This document shows positions 25,601-36,313 of a DNA stretch of 64,000 nucleotides, piece by piece (within the stretch, counting starts at the first letter, position 1; every line of letters starts with the position of its first letter). Source of the DNA: Zoroaster sp. YZ-2022 (taxonomy: Eukaryota; Echinodermata; Asteroidea; Forcipulatida; Zoroasteridae); contig CM055822.1 in assembly GCA_029582265.1 (NCBI GenBank), forward strand, positions 44,503,936 through 44,567,935, read 5' to 3'. Both the position numbers and the translations under genes were made by a program. The notes beneath the pieces were generated by a model, which did no database searches, had not been told where the DNA came from, and saw only the letters and a program-made list of their open reading frames with translations.

Positions 25601-25804
25601 CGCGCTTTTCTTTTCATGAACTTTTATACACATCATTCCTGTCAATAGAGGGCGCCAACCAAAAAAACCACTGAAGCATTTTCAGGTGGTGAATTAAGTA
25701 GCCGTGGTCGTCAAGGGCATGCCGATTCCCGGCACCTTTTAGAGCCCACGGGATCGAAGCGTATCACAACAAAGGCTCTTTTAGAGCCCGTGGGATCGAA
25801 AGGG
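22671..25804 (-). mobile_element. piggyBac element, full length, inactive
   Basis: The 3134-bp element is flanked by TTAA on both sides (22667-22670 and 25805-25808). The ends read inward as CCCTTTCATTACC and CCCTTTCGATCCC. A subterminal direct repeat (TTTTAGAGCCCRCGGGATCGA) occurs twice at the right end. It carries a broken transposase on the minus strand. TTAA sites and CCC ends are hallmarks of piggyBac. Confidence 0.9.
23187..25531 (-). pseudogene. piggyBac transposase (DDE_Tnp_1_7) pseudogene, two exons
   Basis: Exon 1 (25531-25397) encodes an acidic Asp/Ser/Glu-rich N terminus. A 696-bp intron (25396-24701) has donor GAG|GTAGGC and acceptor TTTTTCTGTTGCAG, both in phase 0. Exon 2 holds the TNRYAQQ region, then the catalytic-Asp segments SPDES (near 24125), YCDNYYTSP and NKNMGGTDLADQ, and a cysteine-rich C-terminal finger (CIVC, CKQCTQPMC) ending at 23187. 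Disabling changes are a TGA at 24640-24638, frameshifts near 24195, 24150 and 23750, and a frame change with missing sequence near 23440. All three family aspartates remain recognisable. The product would cut and paste at TTAA; this copy cannot make it. Confidence 0.88.
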
Positions 25805-26485
25805 TTAAAACGACACCAATTGTAATCCAGACTACCAGATTATAATCTGTGCTTGTTAATAAGCAAGATGAAATTAATCCTTTTGAGACGTTATCTACTG
25901 ACACAAATTTGGAGTATCTGGTACAAAAAGAAATTTTTGACTCGGATTTCTGTTTTTTTAATTATTATTATTATTATTATTTTTTTTTTTTACAGATTAG
26001 TCACTGATCTTAGATAAGATTAGATTAGTGACTGGGCCTAAGAAATGAGTGAGTGAGGCTACCGCACTGACACATTGCTACTCACATACAATATGAACAC
26101 AGCAGGAATGCAGACTGAATGAATTAAAGGCTGAATTGAATGCTTGGTGTATGCAGAAATACAAGGGAAATATAATATGAAGAAAAATAATTAGGAAGAA
26201 AAAAAATATTGCCCCAAAGCGAAATATTTGACCCCATTTTTACCCTTAAGGGCAGGTGAAGGGGTAGGGGGAGGGTTGTGATTTCATTCATGTTTTCTCC
26301 CATGCTGAAATGTTAGGTCTATATCCACTCTGTTCGCAAAGTGTTGAGGGCGACCCGGCAGCATTTGTATAATAAAAATGGATGTTTGACTTTATTTTCC
26401 TAAAAAAATAATCCTCCACAACCGTGAATTACTATATATTATATAGAAAGGCTTTGCTTCTGAGCAAAACAAAATTAAAAATTCC

Positions 26486-27290
26486 ATGCCAGTCGAACTT
26501 ATCGGTGAATTAATTATTGAAGAACCTTTTTTAAATCAGATTTCTCTGCCAATTTCAAAGTCATTGAAACTTCGTCAAGCTGCAGAAAGAACAGCGACCT
26601 GCCCCACGTACAAACGGCAGCTGTCGCCATATTCGCATATTGATGATATCGCTGATTTGCATGCGTTATTGTGCCATTAGCCTATTATACTGGTTACCAG
26701 GGAAGTTATTGTCTACGTTATCTCAGTTGAGTTGTATAATTAAACCATTTAAAGATATTTCGCCCGTGTGTGTCTCGAGAGACCTAACATATAGAATTTA
26801 AAAAGCGAACAAATGTTGAAAGATAATATCATTTTTAAAATGGCAAGGTCCAATGCTGCTCATCATTCTCTTTTTTATAGATTTCCAAGATTATGGGAAG
26901 TGCTACCAGCAGATGTTAAAGATACATTTATTTATGATTTATCTTTATTTATTAATTCACTTAGAAAACATTTATTAGTCCCTGGCCTAGGAGATGCCCT
27001 AACTCAAACTGTGTAGTAGTAACTTTTAATTTAATTTTTATTTTAGTATTGTTTTTATATCTCAAAGTGTACCTAAAGCCATGTTGTTTATCATTCTTTG
27101 TGTGATTCAATATTTGTTTACTTTCTAAGTGGTAGCATCAGGAGATCAACTCGACAGTAATTTAGTTTACGTTTTTTGTAATCCTACAGGGGTGCTACCT
27201 TTGTTTCTGTTTCTGTTTATTTAATGTAAATTTGTGTTTATTTGTTTTTCTACCTGTGAAATAAATAAATAAAATGAAATGAACTTTAAA
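26486..27290 (+). pseudogene. LINE (non-LTR retrotransposon) 3' end
   Basis: The stretch 26813-27016 encodes the C terminus of a reverse transcriptase (FYRFPRLWEVLPADVKDTF, then FINSLRKHLL), the usual 'R.P.LWN.LP' signature of CR1/Jockey-type elements. The upstream part, with HALLCH at 26665-26680, is broken by stops. About 250 bp of 3' UTR follows, ending in AAATAAATAAATAAAATGAA. This is a 5'-truncated dead copy. Confidence 0.75.
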
Positions 27291-27865
27291 CAAACAAACA
27301 GAATTGTATGATTTTGACTGACGGCCGCGCTGGCCAATTGGAAGACTGCCCAAAACAGTGGGCCAACATTTTATTAATTTGAGTTTTTATTTTACTGGTA
27401 TTAATCCTTGACAGGATTTTGTTTTATGTCTCAAATGAAAGTTTATAACTTCCTTAACCACAGAGTAATTGCAATTCAACATTTAAATCTATTTTATTTT
27501 TACCGTGAAATTGTTCCATTCACGGGCGATATATATTTACACTGTCAGTCATTGTCCACAGTCTGGCCTCTTTGTCTGTCCTTGAGTTAGGGCGTTACCC
27601 AAGTGATACACGTGTGTAGAGCGGTACATTTCCAACCGAACGGACTTCCTCTTCAGGCCGGGAACACCCGCACTACCCCAAGTGATTGCTGGATGCCGAT
27701 GGCCCCATATATTGGTTATTAGTAATTCCACCACAATGATAATATTAAACCATTGCTTGAGATCCTAAAATATAATTGAATAGTACCACTTTAAGGAAAA
27801 TTCAAATAACTTAAAGTTCGAATTTATGAAAGACTAATTCTCATTTTCACTATTTTCTCATTAAG

Positions 27866-28095
27866 GCCAAGAAAGTCTCCGGTTTCTGGTCTCCGTGTGC
27901 GTCCGTGCTATGAAAAAATTTCCAATTGCAGCCAAAATTGCTGGATCGATTGCAATTCTGCCGTGCTGTGCTTTAATCTACTTTTTCACATAGGGGTATG
28001 AACGTTTGCCCGATTTGTGAGGCCTCTCTTAGCTACCATACTTTGTATATGGGAAATTTCCTCCCCGCGTAGGCAATGTATCACGTATTTCCAGT
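27866..28095. mobile_element. GTCTCCGGTTTCTGGTC MITE family, 5' part
   Basis: Starts AAGTCTCCGGTTTCTGGTC and contains TTGCAGCCAAAATTGCTGG, ATTCTGCCGTGCTGTGC and CACATAGGGGTATGAACG in family order. The right terminus is missing. Relatives are at 39183-39335, 41330-43475 (split), 44268-44390 and 60110-60320. Confidence 0.75.
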
Positions 28096-28327
28096 TTATC
28101 GTGAATCAAAGAGAGTATTCGCAACACTACAAATTGTACCTTCTTATTATAGAATTATTCAATGTATTTTCCACTTGTTTATGACCCAACGTCTGCTTCT
28201 TAGCCAATACCATTTTCCATACCAGAGAATAAGCGAAATCAGAATCACCACAAATTAAATGACTTTATTCTCTTTTAACAATAATATGTCAGTATGAGGT
28301 TATGCAATCAACATATTTAACCATTAA

Positions 28328-28544
28328 AGGGGCAGTATCGTCACGATCAGCAGGGCATGGAATTGAAGTGCTAGTTTTAGATTAAGCTCAGTGACTGAAT
28401 ATAATGTCCCACATAATAAGGTTATATTACCGTTGCTGCTGCATAAATGAGCCAGTAATTTTCAGTCACTGTGTTTATCATAAACTAGAACATCGATTCC
28501 ATGCCCTGTTGAAAGTCTAATCTAATCGTGACGATGTTGTCCCT
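28328..28544. mobile_element. TTAA-flanked MITE, copy 2 (complete)
   Basis: 217 bp between TTAA at 28324-28327 and 28545-28548. The ends are AGGGGCAGTATCGTCACGAT and the inverse of ATCGTGACGATGTTGTCCCT. Inner arms CAGGGCATGGAAT / ATTCCATGCCCTG and CAGTGACTGAA / TTTTCAGTCACTG make it largely palindromic. AGGG ends plus TTAA suggest Kolobok. Confidence 0.88.
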
Positions 28545-29075
28545 TTAATTAGTTGTGTCTGTCTAAAGCTGAACTGTTTTATCATTCATTTCTAAAATTT
28601 GTTTTGTCCTACGAATACATTTTAGCAAATGCAGACAGATAATCGAAAGTTAAGCAGTGCATTTGAACAAAATTTAATAAAAGTGTACTTCAATACAAAA
28701 CTGAATTTCTGGGTGAAACAGCGAAATACATGGACTTAAATTATTTATTTTACTTTATGTAATGTTCAAATTTTACGAGACGTTTTATATGCAACACGGC
28801 CCCTTGAAAAACAACCTTCGTTGAATGGGTTACCGTGTATAAATAAGTTTAAATAATAATAAATTATAATAATAATAAATAATGTCAGTTTGTTTTCAAC
28901 GTCATGACTAAAAACACCGCCCTCTATTGAATGTGGGATGTTTTGTCGCAAACGGTGGTTAATTAATTCTCACATTTGTTTTCTTAATCATAAAGCCGTC
29001 ATGTCTTCCGAAATGACAATAAGTGATTTTGATAATCACTGCCGAAATTGATAAACTAGCTAAGCCTAAACTATA

Positions 29076-29302
29076 CATAACAGTAAAAGAAACGTCACCC
29101 CTAAAAATATTTATTATTTTCATTTTATAATTAATATAATTTGTAAAATGAAGAATATTATGAGTATGGAGTGTAACACGAACAATGTGGCAAAATTTGG
29201 TTGACCTCAAAATTCGTCATGCATGACGTCTGAGGACGCATAAGCTAAACACGTTCTCAGAGTTATCAAAATTTAGGGGGTGACGTTTCTTTTGCTGTTA
29301 TG
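29076..29302. mobile_element. TA-flanked MITE, CATAACAGTAAAAGAAACG ends
   Basis: 227 bp flanked by TA (29074-29075 and 29303-29304), with inverted ends CATAACAGTAAAAGAAACGT and ACGTTTCTTTTGCTGTTATG and an adjacent CACCCCTAAA / TTTAGGGGGTG pair. Shares AACAGYAAAAGAAACG with the element at 35052-35278. Confidence 0.88.
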
Positions 29303-29309
29303 TATATAT

Positions 29310-30396
29310 TATAGTTACAATACAAATACAAATTTCATTTCACTATTATGAAGACATATATACTAATTAGTCATAATGAAGTAATCTTTGTGACAAACCA
29401 TTATGCAATCATCTGAACGTTCGCAGATGTTGATTTCAGCAAAAGTGAAATAATATAGAATACATCGATACCATGGCAACTTAGAATGGTTTTATCATAA
29501 TTATCATTCCTTCATTGTTATATCGGAGGGACGTTGAAGAGCGTCGGAGGGTGACCTTCAGAGGAGCTACTTCAAGATGTCTGTTTGGAAGTAGGAGATA
29601 CATCAAATTAGTTACGTAACAATTGAGGGCAGGGGTTGGGGATATCGGCTGTCCTACTCGAAGCATCTCCCCTGCTGAAGTGTTAAAATAACTATGTGTT
29701 AAAATAACACCAGTGGTGTAAGCTTCATTCTTCCATGGTGTTTATATTGGGTGAGTTGCAACCTGTACATCCCTAAATGGGAGATTGTTTGCAGTATTTA
29801 TCCAGATAATATGAACCCATTGGTATACAGTTTTGCAGAATAGGTTCCCCACCGATGACGGGTCAAAGGGTGGCTAATATTTGCAATAAACAATAAACAA
29901 AAAGGTCCTTGTGGTAGGAGAAAGCTGGACCATTGTGTACTAATTAGGAGTCTTTATACTACGCTTGATATACGGCAGAGAGCCACCCCCAAATGTCCCT
30001 ATACACTAACATGCTGTTGTTGTATTGTTTAACGGACCTCCCCCCCCCCCTCCCCCCGAAATCCTCTTAAGGATTCCTAAGATTCCTGGAACACAATAAA
30101 GACACAATGGGAGGGGACGCACTCTGCCGCATATGGAGCATCATTATGTTATCCTATCAAGGATACAGACAGGCTCTGGGCATACCATTCAAGGAATTTC
30201 ATTAGCTAAGTTGTGCCAAAGATCTGCCGTCACGCTTTGATGGTCGAATGTAACCCAACTATGCGCGCCTGTACTTCCGCCATTCAAATATCGCAGGAGG
30301 TATTGCGCGTGGCTGGGCGGCCGATATTGGCGTTACTAAAAGCCTCGAAGCGTGATGTAAGATTTTCAGGCTAGAGCGAATGCTGCATATCCTTAC
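29310..30396. other. no gene recognised apart from a MITE trace
   Basis: A GTGTTAAAATAACACCAGTGG MITE-like piece lies at 29680-29800. A C-run is at 30040-30057. No exon downstream of the LDLa exon could be identified. Confidence 0.4.
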
Positions 30397-30634
30397 CTTC
30401 ACAGTCTTCCTCATCGTTCCCTAAGAGGCAGTCGTCGTTTCCATCGTATCTACTCTCCAATGGAATACATTCATGATCGGAACAGTGCCATTCCTGTGAA
30501 GTGCACTCATTTTCCCAATCCAAAATTTTCAGAGATGAGCAAACTGATTAGATTGACAGGTTTGCTCTTAAATTCCGTGATCGGTCTGTGGCCAACGGTA
30601 ACTGGTATTTCATCACCGAGATCACACAAATGTC
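30397..30634 (-). pseudogene. LDLa-domain exon with frameshift and lost cysteine
   Basis: A clean acceptor (TTTTTGTTTCTTTTTGTAG) precedes 30634 and a donor (GAAG|GTAAGG) follows 30397. The 5' half reads HLCDLGDEIPVTVGHRPITE onward to SENFGLGK, an unassigned domain. After a one-base shift near 30511 the 3' half reads as an LDL-receptor class A module: EWHCSDHECIPLESRYDGND, then DCLLGNDEEDC. The acidic calcium-binding DG-D-DC-DE pattern is kept, but the cysteine expected before DG is tyrosine. The 238-nt length is one over the multiple of three expected for a phase 1-1 exon, supporting a one-base insertion or a sequence error. Entry phase fits the signal exon at 35342-35288. Confidence 0.7.
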
Positions 30635-32187
30635 CTACAAAAAGAAACAAAAATATACGACATTTCATTGACTTGGAGAAGAGAAGTTAAATATTTCATC
30701 CTCATGTTGATGGAATGTTATTTTGTGTTTAGATGTTTTGTGTTATTTATTTTCGTACGCCTTCGCTGTATGGGTTATTCAATACTTGGAAGAGGAAGAC
30801 AAACATTGTTTTGAATAGATGTTATTCAGGAAGATCTACCGTTTTCAATAGTTGTAGTTTAGCAACACTGAGGCCTGACATTCATTCAGCATTTACTAAA
30901 AAAAATGTCTGCCTCTGCAGCTTGAGCTGTGTAGTGCAGTATATGGTTACCAGTCTCGTGTGTGACAATCCACAAAATAAAAATTTAGGTTTTCCCGGCT
31001 AATTTCAACAATTTTTGTTAATTTTCGTTAAAGACCATTCAAATTTACACCGTTTGAGTGATCCCATTAAATCAGGGTATCTGTTGCTAAATTGTTGCGT
31101 TCAAATTAATTTCCAAGCAATCATTATTTCGTTCATGTTATTCACAACTGCCTTTAGTTGGTTGTGGTTCATTTCTATTTCGGCATTCAGGACTTCAATT
31201 AGTGATTTCCAATTTTTAGGACGGGTGGTGGCGGTATTGGAAATAACCCCCATTAATTATCACGCCTCCCTATTAAACCTAAGACAATCACATAGATTAT
31301 TACGTGACCTTTGTATTTATTTTCTTAAAATGTTCTTAAAATTGGTCATGGGGTATGGGTAAAAAAGAGAAAACGAACAGAAAAATGGTACATATAATTT
31401 TGTATTAAACGGTGTATGGGTTAGGGTTGGCGATAGCAAACTGAATATAATTGGGACCCCCCCTCCCCCCCCCCGGTTGAACAACTTTAGAGCTCGTCCA
31501 TTTGGGGGGAAAACAAAGTATAGGCCTATTTAGGTAAAACTTGTAGCTTTGCATGGTGAGGAGGATAAGTAAGACTAATTGCGGTGACACCATGTGAAAT
31601 TCTCAATTGAGTAGTAACTAATTCTGAAAAGAACTGGAGGTACAAATCGACGTTTGCTCTGAGTATGCTCTGATCGTACCTCCAGTTCTTTTCAGAACTA
31701 ATTACTACTCAATTGAGAATATTATAACCAGTTAAGCTATATGCAGTACAGACAATAAGCAAAGATACGAGTTGAGACGGAGTTTACGGTTGATGATACA
31801 GTTTATTACATGTCGGATGGTGAAGGCATTCTCTACTCTCACTAAGAATTCACAAGGTTTATATACACAATCTATGAACACTTTCTTATAAGATCATAAC
31901 CTTAAAAGGACTTGTTTCATACCTTATGAATGATACATTTTGAATAATTAGACAATACAATAATATGTTTGGTTGGTTTGAGAAAGAGAGGCTGTCCTAA
32001 GCAAATCGATGTAGAGTGGTCATCCATATTTGGACATACACATACCCTGACCAGAGCCTACACTGCTGAGGTCATCACTACTTAGAATGTGGTGCTCACC
32101 AGTAAGGAATGTGCAAGGTGGCTGAAATAGCTTTATCTTGGACTTGCGTAACGCCCACTTATATTTTATCAAATCTAGAAACACCAG

Positions 32188-32839
32188 GGACCTTATTCAC
32201 GAAGCATCCGCTATTACCGGGTCCGTAACAGCCTTTGCGGATGGCCTAACGGATACATTAGAATTGCGCTACGCCGTATTCACGAAAGGTTCCGTTAGGT
32301 ATCGGTGAACTTGCGGAGCTCCGCTAATAATGGGGGTGTCGTTCAACGACGGCTGACTAATTCCACTTAAATCTCCACTTGTTATTTATAAAGAATCTTC
32401 GGCGAAAAATCGGAGGGCTGTTATGATCTGCAGCGTGGCGGGTATTGCATGTGACCTCTTTGTTGGATGTTCAACTTGATCACGGATCAAATCTATCACC
32501 TCCAACAGTACATGCCTTGGCATTCGATACCTCTTTATCAGTTCCACATCGTCATAAATGTCCAGTGGATGTAACCTATCCCGAAATACTCGCTGGCGGC
32601 GAAGAGCACGCCTGTTTTCCTCCTCCAGTAGAACCACAAACACTGCAGCCATCTCATTTTAGCTATGCGGAGACCCGTAAGCATTTACGGGAACGCTGGA
32701 GTTCCCGCAAAACAATTGCTATTTTACGGACGTGTTCTGCGGATGAGCTATTATGCGGTTACTTCGTGAATATGGCGCAAACCATAACGGAGGCTTAACG
32801 GATCCGTTAAAGCGTGCGGATGCTTCGTGAATAAGGTCC
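32188..32839 (-). mobile_element. Internally deleted PIF/Harbinger element
   Basis: 652 bp flanked by the 3-bp duplication CAG (32185-32187 and 32840-32842), with inverted ends GGACCTTATTCACGAAGCAT and ATGCTTCGTGAATAAGGTCC. CWG target sites are usual for Harbinger. It keeps only the first transposase exon. Confidence 0.9.
32386..32652 (-). pseudogene. Harbinger transposase N-terminal fragment
   Basis: Encodes the typical start of HARBI1/PIF nucleases: FRDRLHPLDIYDDVELIKRY, then RMPRHVLLEVIDLIRDQV, TKRSHAIPATLQIITALRFF. The frame stops at TAA directly after FFAEDSL, where the DDE catalytic part should begin. Everything after the helical N-terminal region is deleted, so there is no nuclease activity. 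Confidence 0.85.
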
Positions 32840-33266
32840 CAGAACTCTAATATAATGTTACCAAGTTATACATCCGTGAAATTAATGTATTTTCCCTTAT
32901 TGTAGCGTGGTGATAATATCACATGGTATCACCGCAATTAGTCTTACAAAGTATATTTGTCTGTTCATATGAGTTCTGTGTCGGTAAATTTACCCCCCAA
33001 AAAATGTTCGCGCCCACTCTGAAAATCGTGGCTTCTGGTGCAGGTTAGGGATCCACGATTAAAAAATTATGTTTACCCGAGTTGTGTATGAATACAGCGT
33101 ACAAACGTCTTCTACCATGTACATGTACATAATGAATTAAACGCCAAGGGACGACCGCTTCTTGCAAGTCATTGTGCAAGGATGCGCATGCAGGTAGTGT
33201 CGCGGCCATTATGCGCTGTCAATCAGCTACATAGTTTCACCCTTCTGGCGAACAATTAAGACTTAA

Positions 33267-34431
33267 AGGTCCTGTGAAGAGTGTTTTTACCTAACTTTAT
33301 TTCTTGGTGCTGTTATATTGATTGGTATGAATTAAAAACAATTTTAAATGTTTTTGTTTTGTTTCGAGTAGATTATTAATTGTTTATCTAATAATCAAAA
33401 ATTGACTCCCCGAATTTTCGAAGTTTTAACGAAACGTTCGTGAAGTACACAAAGGCAGAGAATTTCTATGTACCGTGAAACGCAGCGCAAGCCCCGATCA
33501 TGCGGTCGGAAAACACACTGAAGGCAATGCTAACATTACGGTGTTATTTTATGAAATAACAGAAACAGTTGAGTCAAAATTCTGATCATTTAAAAAAAAC
33601 TCAAAACAAGCGCAGGCATAATGAGAAAAGTTTAATATTTTTATGTTTGTTTTGCCAGGATATAAAATCAGACAAGATGATTTTATTAATGCGGAAAATC
33701 ACGGCATGTTTTCATGCCGTGAACACTGAAACGGTGAGCATGGTGTGAACATGTCGTTTTGCACGGAAGTGGACTGGGTTATGCATGGGAGTATTATTAA
33801 ATGGCCACTTACCCTGAGTCTTTCTCGCTTTAAAAAAACACCTCTATTCTTCGTTGGAGCCTTGTCAGCCTTCTTACTTAGCGGGAATATCGTTGGAATT
33901 GCATCTGGTAGCAACATGGCCTTATAAGCCATACCGAACTGGCTGTGAAGGCCCCGTTCAAAGCATGTCTGCTCGAACTGTGCACTACAATCATAAGAAT
34001 GAGTGTTCCGTCGGTCCCGACCACTTCGCTCTACATGGTCAGCTTCACTTCAGTCGTCCAAATACGTCTGTATTTTGGATCAGACGGAAATCGGTGTAGA
34101 CTAACACCGTCTTTGGTGGTGTTGCTGCAACCTGCAGCGACACACCTCGATGGCATTATCGAAAATAATAAGCTTCAAACCTGAGAGAAAACTGGAAACT
34201 TTTTCTCTAGCAACACTCTGCATGCAGTGGTGCGCTGTATATGACGCATACTTGGGCAAGTGCTGTGGATCGCGGATCGGGAATCGCCTCAGTGTACGTC
34301 ACGAATATTATGTTAATGAGGGATATGTGCGTGTCGAAGCGCAACCCTAAATTTAAAATTAATATTTTATGGTATAAACGTGAGGGCATACTTTATTGTA
34401 TACAATGAAAAAACACTATTTCACAGGACCT
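33267..34431 (-). mobile_element. Kolobok-like DNA transposon, deleted
   Basis: 1165 bp flanked by TTAA (33263-33266 and 34432-34435), with inverted ends AGGTCCTGTGAAGAGTGTTT and AACACTATTTCACAGGACCT. It carries a THAP exon on the minus strand. TTAA target sites combined with a THAP-type transposase define Kolobok; the catalytic exons are absent. Confidence 0.8.
33813..34156 (-). pseudogene. THAP zinc-finger exon of a Kolobok-type transposase
   Basis: Starts MPSRCVAAGCSNTTKDGVSL with HRFPSDPKYRRIW following, the classic THAP C-x4-C opening. After a TAG at about 34039 and frame changes, the rest reads DCSAQFEQTCFERGLHSQFG, then LLPDAIPTIF (the THAP 'AVPTIF' box). The last zinc ligand, usually His in CSxHF, is Gln here. 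A donor (CAGG|GTAAGT) follows 33813. THAP domains bind DNA through a C2CH zinc site; this copy is disabled. Confidence 0.8.
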
Positions 34432-34439
34432 TTAACATG

Positions 34440-35049
34440 AACTAAGGAGAAGAACATTATTACAAAACTCAACATTTGTTTCACCTTCAAATACCTCAGC
34501 CAGTTACTTGAGTTAGGAAATCCTTACACTTGCCACTGAGCCAGGTACAAAACAACTTCAATATTAATAGGCTGATATAAGAAGGACAAAACACTCAGTA
34601 AAAGTAATGTTTTGACACTTACATAAAACAGATGTAAAACATATAGACCTATACCTCACAAGCGTATAAAATGTTACCAAACTGGCATTTACATAAACGT
34701 TAAGCAAATAAATTTACCAAATATCACAGTAATAAGTTATACAACTGTTGGGTAACATTTTACCCAACGCTTTAGTAATGTTTTACCTAATTATTAGGAG
34801 GTTCACCTATTGTTCACCAGAAACATCTAAAACGTAAGACGCAAACCGTGTATTTTTTTTCTCTGTGTGCACCCAATCGTAACAGTAAATTGCCAACACT
34901 AACAGTTACCATCAAGTAAATGATTATAGTAATTGTACTTGGAGTGTATGTTCTCTTTTCCAGCCATTCTAGATTGATATCTTCAACTTAGCTCATTGAG
35001 ATTCTTAAATGATAAACCATAGTGGAAGGAACCATAGCTGATTAATATA
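34440..35049. other. no gene recognised
   Basis: AT-rich stretch between the Kolobok-like element and a MITE. It would be intronic if the 35342 and 30634 exons belong to one gene. Confidence 0.4.
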
Positions 35050-35051
35050 TA

Positions 35052-35278
35052 CTGAACAGCAAAAGAAACGCAAGTCCGAGGACAGCAAAAGAAACGCAAG
35101 TCCGAGGTCTTGTCAAGTTTTCAAACAGAAGACAAACCATTTTGATTCTAATCACTCATTTAATGAAAAATGCTTTCAATTTGTGAGCTGAAAGTGACTG
35201 TTGAAATTGCATTGCAAGATTTTCACATTCAACAGTCACTTTTGCTGTCCTCGGACTTGCGTTTCTTTTGCTGTTCAG
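35052..35278. mobile_element. TA-flanked MITE, CTGAACAGCAAAAGAAACG ends
   Basis: 227 bp between TA dinucleotides, with inverted ends CTGAACAGCAAAAGAAACGC and GCGTTTCTTTTGCTGTTCAG. The left terminal motif is duplicated (ACAGCAAAAGAAACGCAAGT at 35055 and 35082). An inner inverted pair AAAGTGACTGTTGAA / TTCAACAGTCACTTT is present. Lies in the candidate intron right after the signal exon at 35342-35288. Confidence 0.88.
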
Positions 35279-35287
35279 TATACTTAC

Positions 35288-35342
35288 CAGTAATACTAGC
35301 AATAGCAAGCAATAGCACGATCATTCTTGCTGCGTTCCCCAT
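35288..35342 (-). CDS. Signal-peptide exon of a secreted protein
   Basis: A short first exon: ATG at 35342 in a strong context (CAACCATGGGG) encodes MGNAARMIVLLLAIASIT, a compact secretion leader, and ends at a consensus donor (ACTG|GTAAGT) in phase 1. The LDLa-type exon at 30634 starts with two nucleotides that complete this codon, so both could belong to one gene with a ~4.7 kb intron full of transposons. The join is inference. No clear TATA box was seen; upstream GTTGAGTGCA is repeated twice. Confidence 0.55.
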
Positions 35343-36313
35343 GGTTGCTGATGTCCAAATACCTTCTCTTAGCCAAATTGTCTCGTGTTAATATGCACTC
35401 AACATAATGTGCACTCAACAGATGTGCCTCAGTGAGAACAGTAAAATGAAATATTAGTTGTCTGAAAATGAATATATAAATATGAAAATAGTTTGTGTAT
35501 TGATTAATGTGGCCTACATACATCCCAATCACAGATGACATCGCTTGTTGTTACATCTTGAAGCACATTTAGTTCACCAAAAATAGTCTAAACGATTCAC
35601 TAATTATAATATCAGCTGGTCTTTTTTGTTGCGATGAACCCAAAATCACTGGTTGTGATTTAAAAAGACACTTGTGGTTTGTTTACGTAAATGCAGAAGA
35701 ACGCATGGAATAGTGTTCTGTTTGAAATGTGATTTTATATTAGAATATTGTGACAAAGGGTTTTAATTTACGGTTTTAATTGTACGGATTAAAATATTTC
35801 TCGATAATTTTCACCCAATTAATTAATTCACCATATCAGAAAGTTACGATTGATGTAACTTAGGTGCTACCTTAAATATAGTACCCCAAACTGGGATATT
35901 ACAGAACTCATTTGATAAGTGCTTTTAGCCATTACCGAAAGCTGACAAAAATGTAATGGTTTTGCAAAATATCTACTTCTTGTGCAGATTGGAATTTGTC
36001 TACATGTCAGACGGTATGTTTGGATGTTTGTACCATTTCCAACTTACAAACAAGTAATATTTAGATAATTTGTTTACTTTTGTTTCAGGTTACATATATT
36101 TCAAGTCAATGAAGTCCATGGCAAAATATAAATATAATGTAATGAGCACATACCTCACAATGCAATGTCAATTGAGTATATCAAACTAAACGAAAGGAAC
36201 ACAAACTGTTGTATGATTTTGGGCTACAAAATCCAGCAAACCTTGGTAAATAACATCTTAGATTGTAGTCTTGTTCAAGGCGCGTCGGAACAGTTTGATC
36301 GCATAATTTTGAC

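Larger units (their letters stand above)
31723..32914 (-). mobile_element. Probable solo LTR-like insertion, AATAT target duplication
   Basis: AATAT occurs at 31718-31722 and 32915-32919, exactly where the host palindrome is interrupted. Without the Harbinger insert and its CAG duplication the segment is about 537 bp. Read on the minus strand it has GTGTATATAAACC (TATA-like) and a later AATAAACTG polyadenylation-like signal, the layout of an LTR. It lacks TG...CA ends, so the class is uncertain. Confidence 0.5.
31569..32947. mobile_element. Foldback MITE split by a nested insertion
   Basis: The ends TAAGACTAATTGCGGTGACA and the inverse of TCACCGCAATTAGTCTTA border a palindrome whose inner arms (CTCAATTGAGTAGT through GAACTGGAGGTAC and back) lie at 31601-31717. 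The right arm resumes at 32915 after a 1.19-kb insertion with AATAT at each side. Confidence 0.8.
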
